From assembly GCA_016220095.1 (NCBI GenBank), contig JACRIJ010000012.1, positions 1-49,040 of the forward strand: a stretch of DNA of 49,040 nucleotides, in the 5' to 3' direction. This DNA comes from Planctomycetota bacterium. GTDB taxonomy: Bacteria > Planctomycetota > MHYJ01 > JACQXL01 > JACRIJ01. Shown one piece after another: positions 8,581 through 17,644 of this stretch. The translations under genes and the position numbers were made by a program. Each line of letters starts with the position of its first letter. Within the stretch, counting starts at the first letter, position 1. The notes under the pieces were generated by a model. It was not told the origin of the DNA. It was given only the letters and a program-made list of their open reading frames with translations, and did not search any database.

Positions 8581-9159
8581 TTGCGGACTTTCTAAGGTTT
8601 TCTATTCAACGGTCATTTCAGACCCCATAAGCCCATATAAAACTCTCCTCTGTTACAATCCACTATATTAGATATTCCTTCTGTCTGTGCAGGAAGCGCC
8701 TTGATTTTTCAAAATTCAAGGCCTAACCCGAATGACATGATGTAGACAGGTTTCCTTTCAGGGGAAAAAAAAGGTTAGTTGACTACTATCCCCTTTATCG
8801 GCTAAAGGAGACTTTTCTTTTACATTGTATTGGTATCCAAATGGTTACGTGTTATCTTCATGCCATTCAGGTCTGCCACTTGTGAACTTTGGGAGCTCTT
8901 AGAAGGAAAAGTTTGACTTCTTACGCTTTTTGTTCCAAAGAAAATTCAACCTGTTCTGATTCCACATAAAATTCTCATTTATATCATCGATATTCAAAGA
9001 ATCATAATTACTACGCGGAGCATCTTATACTTGACATTCAACAAGTTGAAACTTCGCACATTTCCTGTAAAGCAAAGCAAAAAAATGTTAACTATTTCAT
9101 GCTCCTCGTAGTAACTCTTCTCTGTGTATTACTGAAAAGCGAATTGTTTCTTTCTTTCG
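8581..9159. other. AT-rich gene-free stretch with hairpins
   Basis: I find no convincing gene on either strand. A hairpin with arms GCCTTGA/TCAAGGC lies at about 8698-8724, enclosed by CTGTCT/AGACAG arms (about 8681-8751). The DNA is more AT-rich than the flanking genes, like the Rhs-tail remnant next to it, so it may be decayed accessory DNA or encode an unrecognised RNA. Nothing matches tmRNA, RNase P RNA or SRP RNA landmarks. Confidence 0.4.
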
Positions 9160-9555
9160 TCAATTATTTCCGGACAAAAATCTTACAATACTGTCAATTG
9201 TATCAAGATTTTTTTCAGAATTACAGAAAGAATTATCTATTATATATAATTCCATACTGCTGATATTTGGTTGGTTATATTTATTATAACCATCCAATTC
9301 GGTCAGTTTATCAGAAGGCCTAAGTTTACCAGGATCTACATCCAATATAAGCGCAATATCATGCCATACTTTTATAATTTTTGCTTTAGGCAATTCCGAA
9401 TCACTGTAAAATTGCAAAAAAAATTCATCATCTGAAAGATTAACTCTATTAAGAACATATTGCTTACGCTTACGCAAACTGCGTATCCGCAGAAATAAAC
9501 ATATTCCAAATACAATACATCCGATACCTGTTATAATAAATATTCTAAACATCAT
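9160..9555 (-). CDS. Small membrane-anchored protein, possible partner/immunity of an Rhs tail
   Basis: No named family is certain. The 131-residue protein has one N-terminal membrane helix (about 4-22) followed by basic residues (RSLRKRKQ, so the rest is probably cytoplasmic) and an acyl-carrier-like or immunity-like soluble domain with the pattern VWHDIALILDVDPGKLRPSD (about 63-82). Its ATG overlaps the end of the 65-residue ORF upstream (TAA, one base, ATG) with GGAAG before it, so the two are translationally coupled. Small genes of this kind often follow the variable tips of Rhs or polymorphic-toxin genes. The coding base use is AT-richer than the neighbours, a sign of transfer. Role inferred from context only. 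Confidence 0.6.
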   Translation of the reverse strand: MMFRIFIITGIGCIVFGICLFLRIRSLRKRKQYVLNRVNLSDDEFFLQFYSDSELPKAKIIKVWHDIALILDVDPGKLRPSDKLTELDGYNKYNQPNISSMELYIIDNSFCNSEKNLDTIDSIVRFLSGNN

Positions 9556-9556
9556 A

Positions 9557-9754
9557 TTACTTCCAACAACACGGATCCTTTATACAAGCACCGGTACAGT
9601 AAGTTTCTACTCCAGCCATATAAAGCCCATACGCAATCCATGCCCAAAAAGACGCACGTCCTACAGTGCGAATTGCACTTCGTGCGCCAGATCTTGTAAC
9701 TGTGGATATAACACTGGGTGTGGTTGTAAAACGACTTCCCTCCGTCAAAGTCAC
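9557..9754 (-). pseudogene. Remnant of an Rhs-type C-terminal tail
   Basis: This 65-codon frame starts at GTG directly after an in-frame TAG, so it is not an extension of the giant gene upstream. Its end resembles tails of Rhs-repeat proteins: an Ala/Arg-rich segment (ARSAIRTVGRAS), a short hydrophobic stretch (FWAWIAYGLYMAGVE) and two Cys-containing turns (YCTGACIKDPCCWK). No YD repeats or Rhs core are present, so the body of the gene is missing. It is followed at once by the putative partner gene. It could still be translated as a small peptide, but a relic of a larger gene is the better reading. Confidence 0.45.
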
Positions 9755-9776
9755 CTATCTTTACTGCGTGCTTAAT

Positions 9777-12700
9777 TCATTTCGCTCCCGGCACTTCCAC
9801 CTCAAACGAAAACTTATACTCATCTATCTTGTTGCCGTCAACATCCTCTACAGAGAATTCCACCTCGTGCCGGCCTTTTTCAAGGGATCTCAACAATGGA
9901 TAAATCGCCTGCTTATTATTGTCCTTGGTTGAATACCTTACCCTCTCGGAAACATCCGCGCCGTCGAATTTCATCCTGATGCTCTTCGCGTTAATGTCCT
10001 TATTGCTCGCAAGATATATCCTTACAACCGGCCTGTCATCCTGCGACTTACTGCCGTCTGCCGGGCTTACTGAGGCCACGCATACGGGTGGATTCTTTAC
10101 CGTAAATACACATTCCTTCTTTGTCTCATTGCCCGCGGTATCAATTGCAATAACAGCCAATTTATGCCCGCCGTCCGGCAATGCCAGTACCGCTATGTCG
10201 CCTGTAAAAACACCTTTGTCTTTTTCGTCCTTGCTTTCTGATTTCTTCAAATCCACTCTGCCTGCGGCGTCAATTTGATATGACACCTTCGCGAGCACCA
10301 CGTTGTCCATTGCTCTTATCCGGCACGGGAATTTTTCCGCCACCTCTTTATTGTCGGGCACATCCAATGTTTCTAATTCCGGCGGCGTCGCGTCCACCGT
10401 AAATTCCCATTCGGCCCAGTCTTCATTACCGGCCATATCTTTCGCCTGCACCCTTACCTTATTCAGCACGGCCTCAGCAAACGACACTCCGGACTTATAT
10501 GCTATTTCGTTTTCAGAAACCCTGCATATTCCTGTAACATCCAATCCGTTGAGGAAAACTTTTACGGACTCGGTTCGTACGCCAAACGGGGTCTTGAATC
10601 CCGCTTTGATCTCCGGCATGGAATCCTTTATCATCCCAACCGGGGAAAAATTGACTATAAACCTCTGCGTGTACTCAAACGAAAGCTTTACGTCCAATTC
10701 CGCCGGCGGCGTGTCCACCTCCCAACCCTGACAGTAAAGCCAATACATATTGTCTTCGGGGAAATCCATAAATATGCGTTCCTTTGGATAAGGCGACGCG
10801 GACTTGGACAATTCCTCCCCCGGCCCGTCAAGTCTGCCATTGCGGTTCTTGTCCATATACAAATACATATCCATATCAAACCCCGCTGAACGGCTGTCCG
10901 TGGATATGTCAATGAACCTCTCCTTGCCCGTAATCCTGAACGGCCCGAGTATCCATGAACACCTGTTCAAAGGATTGTCAGCGTCATCCTGATGGATTCT
11001 TTGCGCCTTGAATTCGCGCGCCGGCTTTACGTTTACAAATACAGGGCCGGCGATATTTTCGTTCCCCGCGGAATCTTCGGCCTTGAAAAAATACTTATAC
11101 GAACCGCTGAACGCCGGGCCGCCTTTGCCGGCATCAATCTCATATTTCCATTTGCCGGTTAGAACATCGTAGCAATTAGTAATGTCAGCCCATTCCGCTG
11201 AATCGTTGACGGAACATGACAACCTGCTTATACCGCTGTTGTCTGAAGCAGTTCCGGAGACCATGGCCGTCTGACCCGCAAAAATGTCAATATTCGGATT
11301 GGTATCGTATGTGATTTCAGGCAGGCGCACTTTGAAGAATGTTTTCAGGGAGAATTCCAGTTTCTTTACAATTTTCTGCGTGTCCGTATTGCAAATCACC
11401 ACGTACGATTCTTCATCAGGCATCAGGAACGGATACGAACCCGGCCCGCTTATATTACAGGAAGCCAGCACCGCGAACGGTTTGAACGCCGTGAATGATT
11501 CAAAATTTTTCTTATCCATTATTAGAACCCTGACAGCACCCGCGGCCTGGACAGGTTCGGGATATTTGTAAACGCCGATGTAATCGGTGCCCTTAATTAT
11601 TTCACTCTTTATCTTCTTCACCTGCGAGGCGGAATAATTCGGCGGATACAGGAATCCTTTATATGTTTTCACGTTCAGGGCAACCGGGATATTGCCCTTG
11701 AAAGCCGCCTCATTCGTTGCGAAGTTATTCATATAGGCCTGCGCGGGATTCAGGATTTCACCTTTAAGGTTATAGGTTAATTCATACTGCCTGCCTTCCA
11801 GGACGCTGAAATTTTCCGTGCCCGCGATGCCGTAAGGAGAAACGATTTCTATGGTAAAACCGCCGTCGGGCTTGTAGCCAAGATGAAAGGTGCGCCTGCC
11901 GTTTGCGTCGGTATAACCCCAAACGGAAATGCGCCTGTAGGTGCCGTCATGACTGCGTATGACTATTAAAGCGCCGTCAACAGGCCTGCCTTTGGCATCA
12001 AGCACTTTTATTGTCACATCAGCCGTATCGGTATAACCGGAACCTATACGGGTATAATCGTTGACCGTATTGGCGACCGTTGTGGTAACTTCATCCATAT
12101 AATCATTGCCCCACCACCTCGTAACAGTGGAGCAAGTTCCGCGTTCGTGGCGGCGTCCCTCGGGATCCCAGGGAAGGTCTATGCTCGGCCAGCCGCAGAT
12201 GTCCCAGTGAAACCATTTGCCGTCAACGTAGAATTCGTTCCATTGATGGTCCTCGCCGCGCTTGGTAACGACTGCCGTAGGTATAAGCATGGACCTGCCG
12301 CAGGCGGCCGCGATTATGGATTGCTCGCCGCAGGAGCCGTAGCGCTTCCTGTGAATCACAAGCGGCTGTGAATCCGACGTCAGGTATCCGAAGGTCATAA
12401 ACCCGTCGGGACTACTGCAGGAAATCCAGTAATGGAGATTTTCCGCGGCATCGCGCACAGTAGGCGAATCCTTAACCGCTTCAAGAAGCGTCCTGCCGTT
12501 TGACTTATCGCGCGGAAGGAACGTGCGCCAATAAGCGGCCTTGGCGGAAAGCGCGTAGATATCCGGCTCAGGCTCAAATTTCAGCCATTCGTCTTTTGTC
12601 ATGCCATAATAGTCTGGAAGGCTATTCCACCATGTGGCATCCACTTTAAGAGGAATTTCGTAATTCAACCGCGGAGACACTACCCACCAGTAATAAATAT

Positions 12701-14516
12701 CCCTGTCAAGTTCTTTTTTAGTCTTGCTGTCTATAACGTATTCCAGGGTAGTATAATCGCCGTGTTCCTTGATTGCGGCGTACTTGGTTTCCTTGGCGAT
12801 ATCGTAAATAGCCCTTGCGTTTTCCAGGAGCACAGAGGACTCTTTCATGCGCGAAATCGTGCGCAGGACCTCGGAGGACAGGTTTGCGATGGAAAAGGCA
12901 ATCTCGTCAACGAATTCCGGTTTGCAATCCTGAAGGAGTTTGCAATAATCCGAAAGCGTATCCGTATCATTAGCGCCGAAAAGGAATTCCCTTTCGGGGT
13001 AGTATCTTTCGTAATAATTCCTTTCGCCGGACTGGTCTTTTTCGTCATTAATGCCGCTGAGGTCCATGGAAAATTTTTCAAACCAGCCGAGTTTTGAAGG
13101 AGTGGAGATGTTTTCGTAATAGAGCAAAGCGCCCTGCGCGTTGCCCGCGACGACATCCTGTTTGCCGTCGTTATTCGCGTCAAAAAAGGCAGGGGCGCTG
13201 AGTTCACCCAGGTCTACCTCGCCGAGCGCCTCGGCGTTTTCCTTCCATTCAGGAGAGAGGAAGAGTTTCAGCGTGCCGTTTTGCGCGCCGAGAAGCAGGT
13301 CGGCTAAGCCATCGCCGTTCACGTCGCACAAGGCCGGAGAGGCGGATTTATCGGTTCTGATTTTTGACAAAGGCGAATTAGCGGAATCATCCACAAAGGC
13401 AATCTTGCCCGTTTCGGATTCCAGGTTTTTGAACACCTTGAGTTCGCCCGCAAAGTTGCCTGTAACGAGGTCCAAATCCTTATCACCGTCAATATCGCCG
13501 AATGCAGGAACGGAGTATTCGCCGGCATTTATTTCAGAAAACACGGACGGTTCCTCATTATAAGTGCTTACAAGAGCGAACGTAGCGAGATCGCACTTAA
13601 AAAACCTCAAACTCCCGTCAGCATTGCCGACGAGAAGTCCCTGGACTTTCTTGTCAACGGACGAAAATGATGCGGGCGCTGCCGAATCCAAACGTTTGTC
13701 ATAAAAATTTAATCCTGCAGAATTAGACAAAACACTTTTAATCATTCCGTCTTTATTGCCCACGACAAGGCCGCTGTCAACGGAAGCGCACGGATGCGTC
13801 GCAAGCCCGAGGCCTGTTTCATCAAACATCTTCACGAAATCCCTGCAATACACGTTAAAATGCGGCTTACCCGGCAGGCCGGTATTGCGATAGAACAAAA
13901 TAAAGCCGTCTTTCTGCCCTACTACAATGTCTTTTAAACCGTCGCCAGTAACATCGCCGAACGCAAACGATTCTTCCTTACCGATATTAATACCCAAAGA
14001 AGAAACAGGCATGTTATCAATTGTTTTCTCCGCAGGCCCGGTCGGTAAGGAAAGATCCTTTGATACTTTTTTATTTTCAATCCAGAGAGGATATTCATAG
14101 ACGTGAACTTTACCTTCGGAATCACCTACGACAAGGTCTGGTTTGGAATCTCCGTTTACGTCTTCAAACATGACATTGGCATTGGCCTTGACTTTAATGG
14201 CGCTATTAACGAGTTCGGAGAGTTTCTGATTCAGGTCATATTGGAGCCATGCCGGGACGCGTTCAAGGGTTTTTTTGACGAGTTCGGCATGCGGCCTTAG
14301 CGCATCATTGCCGGCAAGAGGGACTTCGGCAAATTTATTTTGTTCCGGCAGATAACGAAAGGCGGCGTAACCGCCGGCGGGAATTTCCTTAACAACGCCG
14401 AGAGAAAAGGTTTCAGTGCCCTTATTGACATGCGCGTCCGAATCAAACGGAGTGAACAGCAGTAAAAACGCGATTAACGCGAAACTGGAAATGCCGATTT
14501 TTTTCATTGAAAACAT
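9777..14516 (-). CDS. Giant secreted FG-GAP/transglutaminase/Ig-like protein
   Basis: The ATG at 14516 is chosen because AGGAGG lies five to six bases upstream; a GTG 15 bp earlier overlaps that site. The ~1,579-residue product has a signal peptide (KKIGISSFALIAFLLLF, cleavage near DAH). Residues about 115-480 hold some seven FG-GAP/VCBS blades with Ca-binding-like loops (DVNGDSKPDLVVG, DVTGDGLKDIVVG, DIDGDKDLDLVTG, DVNGDGLADLLLG, DANNDGKQDVVAG), forming a beta-propeller. A transglutaminase-like domain follows with the triad Cys ~728 (YGSCGEQS), His ~756 (EDHQWNEF) and Asp ~771 (FHWDICGW). Then come a carboxypeptidase-regulatory-like domain (about 845-890) and several Ig/Big-type domains to the end. 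Likely an extracellular or surface protein; cross-linking, protease or purely structural activity cannot be told apart. Confidence 0.85.
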   Translation of the reverse strand: MFSMKKIGISSFALIAFLLLFTPFDSDAHVNKGTETFSLGVVKEIPAGGYAAFRYLPEQNKFAEVPLAGNDALRPHAELVKKTLERVPAWLQYDLNQKLSELVNSAIKVKANANVMFEDVNGDSKPDLVVGDSEGKVHVYEYPLWIENKKVSKDLSLPTGPAEKTIDNMPVSSLGINIGKEESFAFGDVTGDGLKDIVVGQKDGFILFYRNTGLPGKPHFNVYCRDFVKMFDETGLGLATHPCASVDSGLVVGNKDGMIKSVLSNSAGLNFYDKRLDSAAPASFSSVDKKVQGLLVGNADGSLRFFKCDLATFALVSTYNEEPSVFSEINAGEYSVPAFGDIDGDKDLDLVTGNFAGELKVFKNLESETGKIAFVDDSANSPLSKIRTDKSASPALCDVNGDGLADLLLGAQNGTLKLFLSPEWKENAEALGEVDLGELSAPAFFDANNDGKQDVVAGNAQGALLYYENISTPSKLGWFEKFSMDLSGINDEKDQSGERNYYERYYPEREFLFGANDTDTLSDYCKLLQDCKPEFVDEIAFSIANLSSEVLRTISRMKESSVLLENARAIYDIAKETKYAAIKEHGDYTTLEYVIDSKTKKELDRDIYYWWVVSPRLNYEIPLKVDATWWNSLPDYYGMTKDEWLKFEPEPDIYALSAKAAYWRTFLPRDKSNGRTLLEAVKDSPTVRDAAENLHYWISCSSPDGFMTFGYLTSDSQPLVIHRKRYGSCGEQSIIAAACGRSMLIPTAVVTKRGEDHQWNEFYVDGKWFHWDICGWPSIDLPWDPEGRRHERGTCSTVTRWWGNDYMDEVTTTVANTVNDYTRIGSGYTDTADVTIKVLDAKGRPVDGALIVIRSHDGTYRRISVWGYTDANGRRTFHLGYKPDGGFTIEIVSPYGIAGTENFSVLEGRQYELTYNLKGEILNPAQAYMNNFATNEAAFKGNIPVALNVKTYKGFLYPPNYSASQVKKIKSEIIKGTDYIGVYKYPEPVQAAGAVRVLIMDKKNFESFTAFKPFAVLASCNISGPGSYPFLMPDEESYVVICNTDTQKIVKKLEFSLKTFFKVRLPEITYDTNPNIDIFAGQTAMVSGTASDNSGISRLSCSVNDSAEWADITNCYDVLTGKWKYEIDAGKGGPAFSGSYKYFFKAEDSAGNENIAGPVFVNVKPAREFKAQRIHQDDADNPLNRCSWILGPFRITGKERFIDISTDSRSAGFDMDMYLYMDKNRNGRLDGPGEELSKSASPYPKERIFMDFPEDNMYWLYCQGWEVDTPPAELDVKLSFEYTQRFIVNFSPVGMIKDSMPEIKAGFKTPFGVRTESVKVFLNGLDVTGICRVSENEIAYKSGVSFAEAVLNKVRVQAKDMAGNEDWAEWEFTVDATPPELETLDVPDNKEVAEKFPCRIRAMDNVVLAKVSYQIDAAGRVDLKKSESKDEKDKGVFTGDIAVLALPDGGHKLAVIAIDTAGNETKKECVFTVKNPPVCVASVSPADGSKSQDDRPVVRIYLASNKDINAKSIRMKFDGADVSERVRYSTKDNNKQAIYPLLRSLEKGRHEVEFSVEDVDGNKIDEYKFSFEVEVPGAK

Positions 14517-14567
14517 AATTGCCTCCTGCACAAGAACCGATACAAATTAATAATACTATACTATAAT

Positions 14568-14700
14568 AAGGCACAAAGACACGAAGAACGGCTAATAGCT
14601 GGTTTCAGCCACGAATTGATTCGTGACCCGTTTCCCGTTGCCCGTGACCGTGACCCGCCATGTACCAGTACCGCACATGGCCCATTTAATTGAGCACCGC
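14568..14700. repeat. Text-like spacer upstream of the giant gene
   Basis: The stretch contains the words GGCACAAAGACACGAAG and CCCGTTTCCCGTTGCCCGTG, a palindrome CACGAATTGATTCGTG near 14611-14626 and a CCATGT/ACATGG hairpin near 14658-14680. Related 'CACGAAG' wording is found at 41390, 45375 and 46242. Confidence 0.5.
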
Positions 14701-14805
14701 ACAGGGAAAACTGCGTTTATTATATAATTCATTCACGGAATTGGAAGCTTTTTCATCGATGGGAAGTAAAGCCTCGGAAGAGGATACGCATAGCACATAC
14801 CCCCT

Positions 14806-14960
14806 ATCCCCCTTCCTGCGCCCGCCGGCCTTGCTCCGCCGAAGCAGTTTCCTCCTTCGCTATGGCTTCGGAGGACAAGCCGCGAAGGCGAGAGCGGGCT
14901 TCGTGAAGACGGGCTCTTGATAGAGGGGGAGCCGTTCGTACGACGCCTTCCCCTCTATTA
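14806..14960. repeat. GC-rich hairpin cluster
   Basis: Complementary C-rich and G-rich blocks (CCCCCTATC near 14808 against GATAGAGGGGG near 14920) enclose Gly/Ala-like GC-rich sequence, and a second inverted pair with centre CGTACG lies near 14928-14955. No gene is supported between 14517 and 15035. Confidence 0.5.
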
Positions 14961-15035
14961 AGAAGGTTTCACTGATGACCTGCACGAATTAACACTACCC
15001 GCATTATTCTTAATTCTTAATTTTTAATTCGTCAA

Positions 15036-15779
15036 TTACCTTCCTACCACTGCAACAAAAATCCTATGCGCACCGGCCTTCTTGAGCATCCTGCTTATTT
15101 CCGCTGACGTAGCGCCTGTTGTCAAGACATCATCCACGAGCAAAACGCCTTTGCCCGCAAATACGGACGGATTTTTCACAACAAACGCGCCCCTGAGGTT
15201 CTTAAACCTTGCGTGGCGCGACAAAGCGAATTGCGCCGTTGTCTCTTTCAAACGCCGCAGATTGCCGGTAACCATCGGCAATTTCAAATGTTTCTCAAGG
15301 TAATACCCTATCAATTCGGCCTGATTATACCTGCGTTTTTTGAGTTTGTTCTTATGAATTGCGACGGGAACGATCAAGTCAACATACCTGAGTACATCCT
15401 GGTCTTCAATCTTCCGGGCAATGAATTCCGAAAGGAGTTTAGCCGCGGCCTTTTCACCGTTAAATTTCAGCTTATGCACGAGTTCCCTTACCGGGCCCTC
15501 ATAATGCGCCGCGCCGATACATCGGTTAAAATGCAGGCCGCCGGCGCAGCAATTTCCGCATTTTTTCAAAACGCCCGTATAAGCCCCGAATCCTTTGCCG
15601 CACTTGATGCAATAGTCATTCCGTATGAATCGGATGGAATCAAAGCACTTTTTACACAAACAGTCATTATAAGCAGGGACAGACAGGAGTGATATTCCGC
15701 ATGCCAGGCAGGCGGGAGGATAGACGATGTCAAGGATTGATTTGGATATTTTGTGAAAATACAAAGCAAGACGAATCAT
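15036..15779 (-). CDS. ComF-family phosphoribosyltransferase-like protein
   Basis: ComF-type proteins have a zinc ribbon and a PRTase fold; in naturally competent bacteria they support DNA uptake, but their reaction is unsettled. Here the N-terminal zinc-ribbon cysteines are visible (CLACG, CLCKKC, CIKCGKG, KKCGNCC, about residues 24-85) and the PRPP-loop motif VLLVDDVLTTGAT lies near 215. The ATG at 15779 is preferred over an upstream TTG (15797) because the protein then begins like other family members; neither has a good Shine-Dalgarno. The 247-residue length is normal. It is the third gene after the macro-domain and aldolase genes but is separated from them by ~175 bp of repetitive spacer. 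No other competence genes are in the window. Confidence 0.88.
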   Translation of the reverse strand: MIRLALYFHKISKSILDIVYPPACLACGISLLSVPAYNDCLCKKCFDSIRFIRNDYCIKCGKGFGAYTGVLKKCGNCCAGGLHFNRCIGAAHYEGPVRELVHKLKFNGEKAAAKLLSEFIARKIEDQDVLRYVDLIVPVAIHKNKLKKRRYNQAELIGYYLEKHLKLPMVTGNLRRLKETTAQFALSRHARFKNLRGAFVVKNPSVFAGKGVLLVDDVLTTGATSAEISRMLKKAGAHRIFVAVVGR

Positions 15780-15954
15780 GGCAAAAGAAACGAACAACTA
15801 CAACGACAAAATTAACCACTGAACGCACTAAAACCACCGAAACCGTTAAAGTTCACAAACAACACATTCTTCCACCTCGTCCGTTAGACTCCGGATGCCT
15901 GACTCCAGACTTCGTCCCGTCCTTCATTTTTCATTTTTCATTCTTCATTTTTTG
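15780..15954. repeat. Text-like spacer between aldolase and comF-like genes
   Basis: This gap strings together several word classes: ACTGAACGCACTAAAACC with ACCGAAACCG, then CGTTAGACTCCGGATGCC with TGACTCCAGAC, then TTCATTTTTCATT repeats. Similar segments occur at 22945-23020 and 44322-44352. Confidence 0.6.
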
Positions 15955-17037
15955 TTATACGCCGAGTTTTTCAATCAACAGGGATGCCGTACCTTTGGAA
16001 CGGAAGAATTTCATGAAAGACGAAGCCTGCATATAGGCGTTTTCTTCTATCATTTTTTTGTTTTTCTGCGGGATGGAATCAATTTCCTTTTTAAATACCT
16101 TTGTCGCGGACTTCAGGTCTTTTTTATTTTCCAGGGCCCAGTTTTTAAGAATATCCAGCAGGTCCGGCGGCAGTCCTTCATGGGCGACGTCCTGCCAGAG
16201 AGTGCCAACATTGCCTTTCAGGATGCCGCTATCGGGAAATTGCTGCATGATTTCCGGCGGTGTGCCCGTAATGCCGTGCTGGGCAATGCCGCAAATATGG
16301 CTTTTCAGCATTTCGTATATTTCTTTAGTGCGTTTCAGGTCAATAAACACCTTTTCATCCGGCGCGTAATGGCCGTGTTTTGAGCCGTTATTGATTGCGA
16401 GCAGGTTCGGCCTTATACCCGAATCAACGAGTCCGTGTATATATTCAGACGCCTCTTCCGGCGTTGTAAGCGAGCCGCCAGACTTAACGGACTTGATTTC
16501 ACCGACTTCGGTTTCCAGGCCTAGGTTTCTTTCGTTAATTACTTTGGCAATTTCAGCTGTAATTTTCACGTTATCCGGAATTTCGTTATAAGACGCGTCA
16601 ATCGCGAAAGAGGTGTATCCTGCCTCAATTTGCGCGGCGATCAGCGTCTTTGCGGCGTCAATTTCCTGACGCGACGTATTTTTAACTGCGAGATGATCGC
16701 TATGAATGAAAAACGGGTTATGAAAATTAATATCTTCCGCGTACTGAAGGACAACCGTAGTAAAATCCTTAGGCGTCATGCCGGTATAACCGCCGGAGAG
16801 GTCGCATTCTGATTTGGCCAGCTCAAAGCCCACGATGGCGTCAAGTTCCATAGCCGCGTGCATAATGCCGGGAATAACGTGCCGTATGCGCGTATTGCAT
16901 GCCATAACGGCGACGGAATGGCCTTTCAAAGCCGTGAAAATGTCATTGGAACTGACGAGGCAGACCTTGCTTGATTTAGGCACGAATTTCATAACGTTTT
17001 CAGGCCTGAGATGAAGGATTTCCTTTGTTACGCCCAT
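15955..17037 (-). CDS. Class II (zinc) aldolase-family protein, substrate unknown
   Basis: The start is ATG at 17037, seven bases after GAGGAGG, which itself overlaps the TGA of the macro-domain gene. The 360-residue TIM-barrel protein shows family landmarks: zinc-site FIHSDHLAVK (about 112-121, in place of the usual H-x-DHG), GLETEVGEI (about 172-180), a His-Gly pair in AQHGITGTPPEIM (about 253-265) and KGNVGTLWQDV near 275, where FBP/tagatose-bisphosphate aldolases place their phosphate-binding residues. These suggest a class II fructose-1,6- or tagatose-1,6-bisphosphate aldolase relative, but the motifs are divergent and a different ketose phosphate is likely. Tight coupling to the macro-domain gene is unusual and may hint at ribose-phosphate chemistry. 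Confidence 0.75.
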   Translation of the reverse strand: MGVTKEILHLRPENVMKFVPKSSKVCLVSSNDIFTALKGHSVAVMACNTRIRHVIPGIMHAAMELDAIVGFELAKSECDLSGGYTGMTPKDFTTVVLQYAEDINFHNPFFIHSDHLAVKNTSRQEIDAAKTLIAAQIEAGYTSFAIDASYNEIPDNVKITAEIAKVINERNLGLETEVGEIKSVKSGGSLTTPEEASEYIHGLVDSGIRPNLLAINNGSKHGHYAPDEKVFIDLKRTKEIYEMLKSHICGIAQHGITGTPPEIMQQFPDSGILKGNVGTLWQDVAHEGLPPDLLDILKNWALENKKDLKSATKVFKKEIDSIPQKNKKMIEENAYMQASSFMKFFRSKGTASLLIEKLGV

Positions 17038-17048
17038 AATATTCCTCC

Positions 17049-17585
17049 TCAAATTTTATTCTGGCTGTTCTTGACCAGGTTGTTATAGAAATCCTGGAAG
17101 ACGTTAAAGGTTTTCTCGTTATACAGCACGAGATAAACCTTTTCTATAGCCGACTGGCCCTTAAAGTAGTCAGAGATTATTTCAAACATAACCTGCGCGC
17201 ACTTATCTATGGAGAAACCCGCGACGCCCGTGCCTATAGCCGGGAATGCGAGCGTTTTAACGCCTTTTTCTTCGGCGCGAAGGAGCGAATTCCTGATTGC
17301 CTTCCTGAGATTGGATTCCGTGGCCCAACTGCCCAGGGACATTGAAGCTGCGTGAATGATATATTTAACCTTAAGCTGGCCGGGGCCTGTGACGGCCGCC
17401 TCGCCGAGCGGAATTGTGCCTATATTATTGCATTCTTCCTGCACGGCAGGGCCTGCGGAGCGCCTGATAGCGCCGGCAACGCCGCCGCCGAGTATCAAGT
17501 CGTTATTAGCGGCATTAACGATTGCATCTACTTCTATCTGCGTAATGTCGCCTAATTTAAGTTCCACTTTGTCTTGGAAAGCCAT
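17049..17585 (-). CDS. Macro-domain protein (ADP-ribose binding or hydrolysis)
   Basis: Macro domains bind ADP-ribose; bacterial ones often deacetylate O-acetyl-ADP-ribose or remove ADP-ribose from Glu/Asp or DNA. The 178-residue protein has the core motifs: GDITQIEVDAIVNAANN (about 12-28), LGGGVAGAIRRSAG (about 32-45), GEAAVTGPGQL (about 60-70) and the second loop PAIGTGVAGF (about 119-128). It is a single-domain protein of the YmdB/Af1521 kind. The ATG lies only seven bases downstream of a TATAAT box, and there is no Shine-Dalgarno, so its mRNA may be leaderless. Its stop codon overlaps the ribosome-binding site of the aldolase gene, so the two are co-translated. Confidence 0.93.
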   Translation of the reverse strand: MAFQDKVELKLGDITQIEVDAIVNAANNDLILGGGVAGAIRRSAGPAVQEECNNIGTIPLGEAAVTGPGQLKVKYIIHAASMSLGSWATESNLRKAIRNSLLRAEEKGVKTLAFPAIGTGVAGFSIDKCAQVMFEIISDYFKGQSAIEKVYLVLYNEKTFNVFQDFYNNLVKNSQNKI

Positions 17586-17592
17586 ATATTGA

Positions 17593-17620
17593 ATTATAAC
17601 AGTATCGTATTTTTTTGCAA
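17593..17620 (-). promoter_or_regulatory. Sigma-70-type promoter of the macro-domain operon
   Basis: On the minus strand TTGCAA (17615-17620) and TATAAT (17593-17598) are 16 bp apart. Seven bases separate the -10 box from the ATG at 17585, so the transcript would start at or within a base or two of the start codon. Confidence 0.7.
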
Positions 17621-17644
17621 TGTTTTTTTAACAGACGACGGAAA

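Noticed and set aside
8640..8760. Small structured RNA such as SRP RNA or a riboswitch
   Set aside because: Hairpins exist, but no landmark of a known RNA family is present, and no promoter or terminator could be shown.
9557..9776. Frameshifted C-terminal extension of the giant protein
   Set aside because: The giant protein ends cleanly after a complete Ig-like domain and the short frame has an in-frame stop directly before its GTG.
14690..14920. 76-codon plus-strand frame upstream of the giant gene
   Set aside because: Low-complexity GC-rich hairpin DNA with no start signal.
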